A stretch of DNA of 64,000 nucleotides from Streptomyces sp. GESEQ-35 (GTDB lineage: Bacteria > Actinomycetota > Actinomycetes > Streptomycetales > Streptomycetaceae), in NCBI RefSeq assembly GCF_017948485.1, contig NZ_JAFFSX010000032.1, positions 1-64,000 on the forward strand. Direction: 5' to 3'. The translations under genes were made by a program, and so were the position numbers. Below the pieces are notes generated by a model. It searched no databases and was not told the origin of the DNA. It saw nothing but the letters and a program-made list of their open reading frames with translations. Numbering within the stretch: position 1 is the first letter of the stretch; each line of letters opens with the position of its first letter. Shown in pieces: positions 9,536-16,562 of the stretch.

Positions 9536-9682
9536 ACCGGCCGGCCGAGCTCAAGACCCGCGTCGAGGCCCTGCTGGGGCACCCTCTCGCGAAGGTCCTG
9601 ACCACCATGCCCGGGCCCGCGGTCAGGACCGGCGCCCACATCCCGGCCGAGGCCACAGACCTGACGGGCAGGAGGCTGATAC
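9536..9682 (+). pseudogene. IS110-family transposase fragment
   Basis: A short open stretch reads RVEALLGHPLAKVLTTMPG followed by AVRTGAHIPAE. This matches the conserved C-terminal Transposase_20 region of IS110 elements, where a helix-hairpin-helix-like MPGIGVRTGAR motif is typical. No N-terminal DEDD domain, no start codon and no element ends are present, so only a scrap remains. The rest of the gap 9511-9935 holds nothing else I can name. Confidence 0.6.
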
Positions 9683-9935
9683 ACGCGCATCCACGCCACG
9701 CCACCGCGCCGGGACCCGTGCGACCCCGGGAGTGAAAGCGCAGGTCAGCAGCGTAGACGCCGAGGTACATCCGGTTCCGGTACCGCGCCACGCCACCTTC
9801 CGACGACCGGTCCGCAGCTCCGTCTGTCAAACGCGCGTCAATCCGGTGTGGAACCCCTCTCGCGAGACTCCCCGGAACGGGGCGGCCAGGCCCCGGACCT
9901 GAACTTGCACCAGGCTGTGAAACGGGGTAGGAATC

Positions 9936-10556
9936 GTGAACTGGACCATAATGGGCTCCTTCTCGACGGCGACGAGCGACCGGGAACGCGCGATGCGCGC
10001 ACTCTACGAAGAGCAGGCCGGCCCGCTGTACACCTACGCAGTACGGCTCCTGGGAGGCGACCAGCACCGCGCCGAGGACGTCGTGCAAGAAGCGCTGCTG
10101 CGCTGCTGGCGCACCCAGGATCTGGCCTCCGACCGCCCCCTGCGGCCGTGGCTGTTCCGGGTGGTCCGCAACCTCGTCATCGACGAGTACCGACTGCGCA
10201 CGGCCCGCCCCCGGGAGGTGGACGGCAACGGCTGGCTCGAAGACCTCCTCACCAGCACCGACGATGTGGAACAGGTCCTCTCCCAGATGGTCCTCGGGGA
10301 AGCCTTCCAGCACCTGTCGACCCGCCACAGGGAAGCCCTCTACGAGACCTTCTTCACCGGCCGGTCCATGCGCGAAGCCGGACAGGTACTCGGCGTTCCC
10401 TCCGGCACGGTCAAGTCACGCGTCCATCACGCGATCCGCGCCCTTCGCCTGGCCATGGGCGTCAGCACAGACACCCCTGACGATGCGAATACGGACGCGG
10501 ACACCGGCCACCGGACGGGCGTGAAGCCCGCAGTGACGTATCCGTCGGCGGCATGA
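9936..10556 (+). CDS. ECF RNA polymerase sigma factor (206 aa)
   Basis: Sigma70 region 2 spans about residues 15-90 (MRALYEEQAGPLYTYAVRLLGGD, DVVQEALLRCW, PWLFRVVRNLVIDEYR). Region 4 spans about 115-175 (LSTRHREALYETFF, SMREAGQVLGVPSGTVKSRVHHAIRAL). An acidic, Thr-rich tail follows. The GTG start at 9936 has AGGAA six bases upstream; ATG 9951 is an alternative. No anti-sigma gene is adjacent: the next + strand gene is far away and a bidirectional terminator follows directly. It appears to be an orphan ECF factor with an unknown signal. It is of the SigL/SigM-like general type, not the CHAT-linked one at 37141. Confidence 0.9.
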   Translation: MNWTIMGSFSTATSDRERAMRALYEEQAGPLYTYAVRLLGGDQHRAEDVVQEALLRCWRTQDLASDRPLRPWLFRVVRNLVIDEYRLRTARPREVDGNGWLEDLLTSTDDVEQVLSQMVLGEAFQHLSTRHREALYETFFTGRSMREAGQVLGVPSGTVKSRVHHAIRALRLAMGVSTDTPDDANTDADTGHRTGVKPAVTYPSAA

Positions 10557-10561
10557 CGCCC

Positions 10562-10615
10562 GGTGAGGTACGGGCGACGGGCCGCCGTATGCCCGTCCGT
10601 CGCCCTTACCTCACC
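10562..10615. terminator. Bidirectional hairpin terminator
   Basis: The left arm around 10562-10580 (GGTGAGGTACGGGCGACGG) pairs with 10597-10615 with one internal mismatch and a 16-nt loop. It lies exactly between the sigma-factor stop at 10556 and the stop of the convergent hydrolase fragment at 10611, so it would serve both strands. It has no T tract, as is common in high-GC actinomycetes. Confidence 0.7.
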
Positions 10616-10934
10616 CGGACGCCCGCATCGGCCATACCATGTGCGCGGACATCACTGACCAGTCGGCATGGATGTTTGACGTTGCGGAGCGATAGAGGTC
10701 GAGGATGCAGCCGCCCATTGTTTCGTTGATGCTTGCCTTGAGCTCCGCTGCGTCAGCTTCACTCGGGCACGCCGCCGGCAGGACGCTCTTCAGCCAGCCG
10801 GGTTCACCGGGTGAACCCGCCTTGGCCGGCTCGGCAGGCTCGCTGGCGACGAAGGCTGCCATCCACTCCTCGCCACAGCCGGGCGTCCGCCACACCTGCG
10901 CCATCTGGTGCCAGGCATAGGCGGGGTGGACCAC
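10611..10934 (-). pseudogene. Fragment of an alpha/beta hydrolase (C-terminal region)
   Basis: This 107-codon frame reads YAWHQMAQVWRTPGCGEEWM then, after a divergent linker, ETMGGCILDLYRSATSNIHADW. The second block resembles a region near the C-terminal lid/cap of actinobacterial alpha/beta hydrolases (MGRCILxLYRSA type). The nucleophile and catalytic His segments are absent, so only an internal piece seems to be left; the last residues (VMSAHMVWPMRASG) look unrelated. Codon third positions are mostly G/C, showing it derives from a real gene. It is possible instead that this is an intact small protein of unknown function; I prefer the fragment explanation. Confidence 0.5.
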
Positions 10935-10964
10935 CTCAGGGTAGGCACGCCACCTCGCACATAG

Positions 10965-11543
10965 TCAGTTGCCTGTAGGCGAGTGGGGTATGGGCAAGTC
11001 GCTCCTCGATCCGATGCCTTTGAGCCTGGTCGGTGTTCCGGCTGGATCGAACGAGTGGTGGAAGGTGAAGGCGTACGGTGCGTAGCCGTGGTCGTGGAGG
11101 TGTTCCAGTCTGGTCACGCCGTCCTGCCAGGTGGGTATCGTGTCGTCGGTGACCCACCAGAACACGTAACCCGGGTGTCCCGTTCTCTCGAACCAGTCGT
11201 AACGCCTGCTGAGCGCCGCGCGGTGCGGACCGGTGTAGATGGAGTCGAAGGCGGATCGTAGGTCGGTCCAGAGTGAGAGGGTCGCTATCAGGGCGGTGGT
11301 TTCCACAGTGCGGCCTTTCCCGTACCAGGGCGGAACAGCAAACTCTCCCCATTCACCCCAGTCCCAGTCGAACAGTGTGCCCCGGTTGTGGTCTGCCGCT
11401 TCAGCCTGAGCGATATATCCGGGGTGCTGGCCGATCCCCCGGTAAACGGCCTCACCGCTTTCGTGGAACTCCCGCGTAAGACGTGCGGGATCGGTGAGGG
11501 GTGACTTGAGGACGCCGAACGTGTACAGAGCAAGATGGGGCAT
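10965..11543 (-). CDS. DUF3291 family protein (192 aa)
   Basis: The protein starts MPHLALYTFGVLKSPL and contains the DUF3291 hallmarks: an aromatic GEWGEF region, ALIATLSLWTDLRSAFDSIY, then a Trp/Tyr-rich core (HRAALSRRYDWFERTGHPGY, FWWVTDD, DGVTRLEHLHDHG). The family has an ABM-like dimeric alpha-beta barrel fold and is found beside small oxidoreductases or monooxygenases; its reaction is unknown. The start ATG 11543 is preceded by GGGAGAGA. Upstream on the same strand lie the recombinase remnant and a SnoaL-like gene. No signal peptide is present, so it is cytoplasmic. Confidence 0.85.
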   Translation of the reverse strand: MPHLALYTFGVLKSPLTDPARLTREFHESGEAVYRGIGQHPGYIAQAEAADHNRGTLFDWDWGEWGEFAVPPWYGKGRTVETTALIATLSLWTDLRSAFDSIYTGPHRAALSRRYDWFERTGHPGYVFWWVTDDTIPTWQDGVTRLEHLHDHGYAPYAFTFHHSFDPAGTPTRLKGIGSRSDLPIPHSPTGN

Positions 11544-11712
11544 GTGTCTCTCCCTGGCTGAGGGGCCCGGTGTGGAAGTCCCTGACGGTCTCGCTGTCTG
11601 GGTGCGGACTCGCTGCGGTGGGCTTGCGCGTGAGGGGCGGGGAGCTGTGGGCGTGGTCCGGGTGACATGAACGAACACGTCACCAGCCCCAAACGGGGAT
11701 GCGGTGCGCTGA

Positions 11713-12010
11713 TCAGCGCCGGTCGGCTCCGGGGGCGAGCAGGCTGGTGAGCTCGCGCATCGCCGCGGGGAGGCGTGACGTACCGCTTCACGTTGTCCGG
11801 CTTCTTGTGCCTCGACTGGGCCATAAGCTCCCGCAGGCCGACGCCCTGTTCGCCGAGGTGTGTCAGTCCGGGGTGCCGGTGTTCGTGCAGGTCCTGCCCG
11901 GTGCTTACCGTGCCGCTGACGCAGGTCGCCGCGTCGAGGGCGGCGCGGGCCCGGCCGTAGGAAAGCCGGGCGGGACGCAGCAATGCGTCCCGGTTGGGCG
12001 ACCAGGCTCG
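11713..12010 (-). pseudogene. Tyrosine recombinase/integrase C-terminal fragment, frameshifted
   Basis: One frame reads GQDLHEHRHPGLTHLGEQG then LRELMAQSRHKKPDNVKRYV. This is the C-terminal catalytic part of tyrosine site-specific recombinases: the HxxR block, a downstream His, and Tyr as nucleophile in the RY motif. Directly after the Tyr the frame is lost, but a neighbouring frame continues AAMRELTSLLAPGADRR to a TGA at 11713, consistent with a one-base deletion. The N-terminal DNA-binding half is missing and the fragment abuts the stop of the SnoaL-like gene. This is the remains of an integrative element or transposon; no att site was recognised. Confidence 0.75.
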
Positions 12011-12472
12011 CTAGGAAACGGGTGTAGTCAGCACCGAGGAGTCGCCGTTGCTCCAAATTCCTCGGATTTGACGCCTGGTGATTTTCCAGCCTGCGTCCGT
12101 GCGTCGGAGGGTGTCGATATACGTGCCGCCGAGGATGTACCGTCCGCTGCCGGTCGCTTCTGCGCGCACGTGCTGGGCGATGAAGGTGGCGTGGGTGGTG
12201 GCGATGTCGCCGTCGACGGTGACGCGGAGGTTGCCCACGAGGTGCTGGGTGGCGTCAAGGGGCTCAAGGAACGCCTTAGTTCCCGCGATGATCGCCTCAC
12301 GGCCGGCGACCTTGGCGTTGACGTAGTCGCCTTCGGCTTCCGGGGCATAGCAGGTCACGAACAGGTCCCAGTCGCGGGCATCCATGGCGTGCGCGACGGT
12401 GTAGACCATCTCGGTGATGGCGGACTTGTCCAACAGCTCTTGAACGGAACGGGATTCTGCGGAAATCGTCAT
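12011..12472 (-). CDS. SnoaL-like / nuclear transport factor 2 family protein (153 aa)
   Basis: The sequence has the SnoaL-like cone fold pattern: an N-terminal helix (VQELLDKSAITEMVYTVAHA), MDARDWDLFVTCYAPEAEGDY, GREAIIAGTKAFLEPLDATQ with the conserved HLVGN strand, then an ATTHATFIAQHV strand and a C-terminal WKITRRQIRGIWSNGD strand. This family includes polyketide cyclases, isomerases and many uncharacterised proteins; substrate cannot be assigned. The start ATG 12472 has AAGGAG upstream, inside a perfect 16-bp palindrome. It faces the Ddn-like gene with 114 bp between and may belong to the same TetR-controlled detoxification neighbourhood, but has its own ribosome site and gap. Confidence 0.85.
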   Translation of the reverse strand: MTISAESRSVQELLDKSAITEMVYTVAHAMDARDWDLFVTCYAPEAEGDYVNAKVAGREAIIAGTKAFLEPLDATQHLVGNLRVTVDGDIATTHATFIAQHVRAEATGSGRYILGGTYIDTLRRTDAGWKITRRQIRGIWSNGDSSVLTTPVS

Positions 12473-12478
12473 GCCGGG

Positions 12479-12494
12479 TTACTCCTTGGAGTAA
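12479..12494. promoter_or_regulatory. Perfect 16-bp palindrome over the SnoaL-like gene's Shine-Dalgarno
   Basis: TTACTCC-TT-GGAGTAA is a perfect inverted repeat whose minus-strand form contains the AAGGAG ribosome site of the gene starting at 12472. It could be a repressor operator, or in RNA a small hairpin hiding the ribosome site. Confidence 0.45.
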
Positions 12495-12586
12495 GCGCGC
12501 GTCGACGCTCTGCGGCGGCAGCTTGAGGCCGACCGTCAGGCTTCTTGGTGAATTGGATCGGCAATGTCAGGGAAATGGGGTGAGCC

Positions 12587-13102
12587 CTATCCGTCTACGC
12601 GCTCCAGCACGACGACGGGGACCTGCCTCCCCGCAGTTGCCTCGAACTCGGCGAACTTCGGGACGAGCGCCACCTCTTTCGCCCAGATCTGTTCGCGCTC
12701 TTCTCCCTGCGCGAGCCGGGCTACGGCCGACACGGTCTCCGTGCCCACCTCGATGGTGACCCGCGGGTTCGCCATGAGATTGCGGTACCACGCCGGATCA
12801 CGCGGACTGCCACCGTGGGTTCCGAAGACGGCCCAGCCGTTGTCGACCGGCTGGAAGAACAACGGGTTGATCCGCTCGCGCCCGCTCTTGGCCCCGATGT
12901 TGTGCACCAGGATGAGCGGCATGCCTTGCTCGTCGAAACCGGGCATCCAGGGCGGGACGGGGCGAGAAGCGGCCCACTCCTCCTCGCTGCTCCAGGACAC
13001 GTACCCGGCATTCGCCCGGAACTCGGCGATGATCCGCTCGTTCCAGGTGTTGACGTCAGGCGCCGTGGCATCGTTCGCGCTGGTCGTGGACGGGTCGGAC
13101 AT
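12587..13102 (-). CDS. Deazaflavin (F420)-dependent nitroreductase family protein (171 aa)
   Basis: The protein shows the Ddn/split beta-barrel signatures: LILVHNIGAKSGRERINPLFF, then GTHGGSPRDPAWYRNLMANP and VTIEVGTETVSAVAR. Members bind F420H2 (or occasionally other flavins or lipid quinones) and reduce nitro compounds, quinones or enones. The start ATG 13102 follows AAAGGGA. The gene is divergent from a TetR regulator across a region with two palindromic operators, an arrangement suggesting substrate-inducible detoxification. The length fits the longer DUF385 proteins. Cytoplasmic. Confidence 0.88.
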   Translation of the reverse strand: MSDPSTTSANDATAPDVNTWNERIIAEFRANAGYVSWSSEEEWAASRPVPPWMPGFDEQGMPLILVHNIGAKSGRERINPLFFQPVDNGWAVFGTHGGSPRDPAWYRNLMANPRVTIEVGTETVSAVARLAQGEEREQIWAKEVALVPKFAEFEATAGRQVPVVVLERVDG

Positions 13103-13117
13103 GGCATCCCTTTCGCT

Positions 13118-13169
13118 ATCCGGAGCACGTGCTCCTCAAAGTAACATACGAGGAGCGCGTGCTCCGGAT
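13118..13169. promoter_or_regulatory. Twin palindromic TetR operators in the divergent promoter
   Basis: GGAGCACGTGCTCC (13122-13135) is a perfect 14-bp palindrome. GGAGCGCGTGCTCC (13152-13165) is the same with one change. They lie exactly 30 bp apart, about three helical turns, and the whole 13118-13169 block is itself an inverted repeat beginning ATCCGG and ending CCGGAT. A short AT-rich spacer (AAAGTAACATAC) between them probably holds the promoters. The TetR product of 13191 is the obvious binder. Confidence 0.8.
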
Positions 13170-13190
13170 AAGCGGGGTAGGCTCGGCCCT

Positions 13191-13862
13191 ATGGCAGCGA
13201 CTGAACTGGAAGACACCACCAGGCGCCGCGCGCCGCGCGTGGACGCGATCCGCAACCGGGAAGCGATCATCGAGGCCGCCTCCGAAGTCCTGGCCGCACA
13301 GGGCACCGCGGTGGACGTGCGTGAGATCGCCAGCCGCAGCGGAGTGGGCATGGGCACCCTCTACCGGCACTTCCCCAAGAAGGAAGATCTCATCCAGACG
13401 GTCCTGCGCAGGGACTTCTCCAAATGGGCGGACTCCGCACGCCAGGCGGCCATCGACGCCCAAGACCCCTGGACGGCCTTGACCGACTTCTACCAGCAAG
13501 CCCTGACCGGCTACGCGCGCCACAGTGCGATCATGGAGAACTTCGCACTGACCTGGTCAGTCCCCGACCTGGAAGGCATCCAGCAGCTTCGCCTCGTCAT
13601 CGAGGAACTGTGTGCCCGCGCCACGGGCGCGCTGCGCCCCGGAGTGACCACCGACGACCTACTGCTCCTGCTGCTCTCCCTGGGACACGCCGTGCAGGTC
13701 ACCGACGAGTGCCGCCCGCACATGTGGAACAGGCTGCTGCACATCTCCCTTTCTGGGCTGCGTGCCGACCACCGCGAACCACTTCCCGCCGAGGCGGCAC
13801 CGGACACCCACAGCTCGAACCCGGACCGGACACACCGAAACAGCGGCCCCGTCGTTACGTAA
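13191..13862 (+). CDS. TetR/AcrR family repressor (223 aa)
   Basis: The N-terminal TetR HTH is clear: RNREAIIEAASEVLAAQG, VDVREIASRSGVGMGTLYRHFPKKEDLIQTVL. The C-terminal ligand domain is of the SACE_7040-like type (MENFALTWSVPDLEGIQQLRLVIEELCARA). Divergent transcription from the Ddn-like gene, with twin palindromes between them, implies autoregulation and control of that gene by a small ligand. The start ATG 13191 lies 25 bp past the second operator. A polar tail (THSSNPDRTHRNSG) is unremarkable. Confidence 0.9.
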   Translation: MAATELEDTTRRRAPRVDAIRNREAIIEAASEVLAAQGTAVDVREIASRSGVGMGTLYRHFPKKEDLIQTVLRRDFSKWADSARQAAIDAQDPWTALTDFYQQALTGYARHSAIMENFALTWSVPDLEGIQQLRLVIEELCARATGALRPGVTTDDLLLLLLSLGHAVQVTDECRPHMWNRLLHISLSGLRADHREPLPAEAAPDTHSSNPDRTHRNSGPVVT

Positions 13863-13900
13863 AACAGTCAAGCTGTCGCAGTGCGTCTGTGTTGCAGTTG

Positions 13901-14143
13901 TCAGCGTCGTCCTCGTTCGAACTTCGCCTTGCTGGCGACGCCCGGTGGGCCGGACCCCGCCAACGTCCCCTCATGGCTCCCCTCTGCGTCAAGCCGTCGA
14001 GGAAGCTGCTGTCCAATCCTTATCGTCGGCAGGTTCGGGAAGTCCTCGTTGGCGTCGGCGTACACCAGCTCAGGGGTGAGCAGGGCCACCATTCCGGGCA
14101 GGGCCCGGAAGACCGCCGCATAGTCGATCTGCGGTTTCCTCAT
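13901..14143 (-). pseudogene. Truncated PAS-domain protein (N-terminal remnant)
   Basis: From ATG 14143 (ribosome site AGGCGGGAC) the frame reads MRKPQIDYAAVFRALPGMVA then LLTPELVYADANEDF. This is the typical opening of actinobacterial PAS sensors that continue into SpoIIE phosphatase or kinase domains. After residue 33 the expected PAS sequence is lost and the frame runs on as unrelated residues to 13901. The ribosome site and start look intact, so a short peptide could be made, but the sensor is clearly truncated, probably by the deletion that placed the neighbouring TetR gene here. Confidence 0.55.
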
Positions 14144-14348
14144 GTCCCGCCTGCCTCGGCGCCGACCGTCAGTGAGCTGTTCCACGATAGGAGCGAACCC
14201 ACGACGGGGCCTTGGCGCTACTCCCTCCGGGGGGTACGAGACGGGCGACCCGAGCCGCCTGATGCTGCGTCCCTGTACGGGCCACCGGATCTGCTACAGC
14301 AGGAACTGCGGACTCCCACCCTCCAGGTCCCGGACACGACGGAGAACC

Positions 14349-15629
14349 ATGACCGCCGACGGTACGACCCCGAACACCGGCCCGCAGGTCGGCGTCGCCG
14401 CGCTTCTGCGTCGCCCCAAGCTGTGGCTGATCCCCACGATCCTCACGGGGCTGCTCGCCCTGCTGCTGCCCCTGCTCTACATGGGCGGCGTCGTCGATCC
14501 GCAGGGCGACCTGCACCGCCTGCCCATCGCCCTCGTCAACTCCGACAAGGGCAAACCGCCGCCCGGCCAGCGGCAGAACCTGGGCGCACAGATCAGCGAG
14601 GCCATCACGGCCGACACCGCCGACGACACGGCCGAGTGGCGCACGCTCACCCGGGCGCAGGCCCAGGACGAACTGGACTCCGGCAAGGTCTACGGCGCCC
14701 TGGTCATCCCCGCGGGGTTCACGGACTCGGTCGCCGCGCTCACCACCACGAGCGCCACCGCCCGCCCGAGCATGACGGTGCTCACCAACCCCGGCAAGGG
14801 CAGCCTCGGTTCCTCCCTCGCGAGCAAGATCACCACTACGGCGGCCGGACAGGCCTCCCTGAGCATCGGCAAGCAGCTGACGGCGGCCGCCAAGGGCGCG
14901 GACGCCACGCAGAAGCTGCTGCTCGCAGACCCGGTCGCCGTCGTAACCGAGGTCGGTCACCTCCTCGGCGACCACAGCGGTCTCGGTCTGAGCGCCTTCT
15001 ACTACACCCTGCTGCTCGTCCTCGCCGGCTTCCTGGGCTCCAACGTCATCAGCAACGGCGTCGACACCGCGCTGGGCTACGCCGACAACGAGATCGGCCC
15101 CTGGCACACCCGACTGCCCACGGTGCCGATCGACCGCACCCACACCCTGCTGCTGAAGATGGCCATGACAGCCGGCATCACCCTCATCAGCGTCTCCCTC
15201 GTGCTGCTCGCCACCGTCACCGTTCTGGGTATGGACGCGACCCACATCCCGCTGCTGTGGATCTACTCCTACTGCGCGTCCCTCGCCGTCGGCATCGGCG
15301 TCCAGGCCATCAACGCCGCGTTCGGCGGCATCGGCCAGCTGGTGTCCATGTTCGTGTTCATCGTCCTGGGACTGCCGTCCTCCGGCGCCACCGTCCCCCT
15401 CCAGGCGGTCCCGGACTTCTACCGCTTCCTGTCCCACTTCGAGCCCATGCGCCAGCTCAGCGACGGCGTCCGCGCGATCCTCTACTTCGAGGCACGCGGC
15501 GACGCCGGCCTCACCCGCTCCTGGATCATGATCGCTATCGGCGCGGGCATCGCCCTGCTCTTCGGGTTCACGATGACCTCGTACTACGACCGCAAGGGCC
15601 ACAAGCGCCTTACCCCGCAGCCCGCTTGA
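14349..15629 (+). CDS. YhgE/Pip-like membrane protein, ABC-2 permease fold (426 aa)
   Basis: There is one N-terminal transmembrane helix (LWLIPTILTGLLALLLPLLY). A large extracytoplasmic domain follows with the SNG/YhgE signature LPIALVNSDKG, then EWRTLTRAQAQDELDSGKVYGALVIPAGFT. Five to six C-terminal helices end with MIAIGAGIALLFGFTMTSYY. The family includes the phage-infection protein Pip and type VII-linked YhgE/EsaA-like proteins, and is often annotated as ABC-2 permease. The ATG 14349 follows GGAGAACC. It stands alone between a PAS remnant and a convergent TetR gene; no ATPase partner is adjacent. Its substrate is unknown. Confidence 0.85.
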   Translation: MTADGTTPNTGPQVGVAALLRRPKLWLIPTILTGLLALLLPLLYMGGVVDPQGDLHRLPIALVNSDKGKPPPGQRQNLGAQISEAITADTADDTAEWRTLTRAQAQDELDSGKVYGALVIPAGFTDSVAALTTTSATARPSMTVLTNPGKGSLGSSLASKITTTAAGQASLSIGKQLTAAAKGADATQKLLLADPVAVVTEVGHLLGDHSGLGLSAFYYTLLLVLAGFLGSNVISNGVDTALGYADNEIGPWHTRLPTVPIDRTHTLLLKMAMTAGITLISVSLVLLATVTVLGMDATHIPLLWIYSYCASLAVGIGVQAINAAFGGIGQLVSMFVFIVLGLPSSGATVPLQAVPDFYRFLSHFEPMRQLSDGVRAILYFEARGDAGLTRSWIMIAIGAGIALLFGFTMTSYYDRKGHKRLTPQPA

Positions 15630-15684
15630 GGCAGGGGACCGCAGTGATGGCGATGTGCGGTCAGCCGCTCCCGGGTGTCGGCGC

Positions 15685-16422
15685 TCACGCCGAAGGGCGG
15701 TGTGAACCTGTGGCGAGCAGCCCGTTGATCACGAGCGTCGCCAGTGCTTCGGCCGTGGCCGTGAGCTGTTCCGGCGAAGCGGCCTCGGGCCGCCCCAGGC
15801 GTCGCGCCAGGGGCACCTCCACCATTCCCGAGATGGGCGCGATGATGACGAAGAACAGCACGTCCATCGGGACGGGCGCCATGCGCCCGGAGGCCACGAG
15901 CCGATCGATGATGGCCTCAATGGCCTGCACGGTCGGGGCGATGTAGGTCTCGTACAGGTAGTCCAATCGCTCGGTGTCCAGGGTGAATTCGTTGACGAAG
16001 ATCCGCCCCATCCGTGGCTCGTCCGCCGCGGTCCGGTAGAAGCCGGTGATGAACTGCCGCAGCTGCTCGGCATCGTCGAGTGCGGGGTCCACCTGCGGCA
16101 GACGCGCCAACTGCGACCCCAGCGCCTGGTCCACCACCGCACGCCAGAAGGCCGCCTTCGATCCGTACCGGTCGTTGATGAAGTTGTGGCTGACACCCAG
16201 GCGGCGAGCCAGCTCGCGCGCGGAGGCATGGTCGTAGCCCAGCTCCGCGAAGGCTTCGAGCCCGCGCAGCAGGATGCTCTCCTCCTCGGGCACCGCGGGA
16301 GTGCCCGCACCAGGGCGCCCCGGCCGTCGTACGGAATCGCCTCGTACTCCCACCACTGCCTCCGTCGCTGCGCCCCCTCCCTGCGGCGCGGACTGCCCGC
16401 GACCGTCCTGGGGACCGAACAC
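15685..16422 (-). CDS. TetR/AcrR family repressor of the adjacent MFS exporter (245 aa)
   Basis: After a 45-residue disordered Gly/Pro/Arg-rich N-terminus, the TetR HTH reads EESILLRGLEAFAELGYDHASARELARRLGVSHNFINDRYGSKAAFWRAVV (residues about 46-96, cited in parts). The effector domain follows. The GTG start at 16422 is the farthest plausible one; GTG codons around residue 24-28 would still keep the HTH. It is divergent from the MFS gene and the intergenic region carries perfect inverted repeats overlapping the MFS promoter. It is therefore very likely a drug- or metabolite-responsive repressor of 16563-18071 and of itself. Confidence 0.88.
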   Translation of the reverse strand: MFGPQDGRGQSAPQGGGAATEAVVGVRGDSVRRPGRPGAGTPAVPEEESILLRGLEAFAELGYDHASARELARRLGVSHNFINDRYGSKAAFWRAVVDQALGSQLARLPQVDPALDDAEQLRQFITGFYRTAADEPRMGRIFVNEFTLDTERLDYLYETYIAPTVQAIEAIIDRLVASGRMAPVPMDVLFFVIIAPISGMVEVPLARRLGRPEAASPEQLTATAEALATLVINGLLATGSHRPSA

Positions 16423-16429
16423 AGCTTAC

Positions 16430-16469
16430 TTGACACCCGTCAGATTGAAGTTAATCTGACAGATGTCAG
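16430..16469 (+). promoter_or_regulatory. MFS promoter with overlapping TetR operators
   Basis: TTGACA (16430-16435) and TAATCT (16452-16457) form a -35/-10 pair with a 16-bp spacer. The perfect inverted repeat GTCAGATT-GAAGTT-AATCTGAC (16439-16460) covers the spacer and -10, and a second palindrome CTGAC-AGAT-GTCAG (16456-16469) overlaps it downstream. Binding of the TetR product would block transcription of the exporter. Confidence 0.78.
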
Positions 16470-16562
16470 ATGACGCGCGATCTGGCATCACAGCGCGGCT
16501 GAGCTCCCGCCGCGCACCCCCGAACCACCCATCCCCCTGTCCCACTTCTTCTGGAGTTCGCC

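Noticed and set aside
9511..9935. Intact insertion sequence
   Set aside because: Only an internal transposase piece is visible, without ends, target duplication or full ORF.
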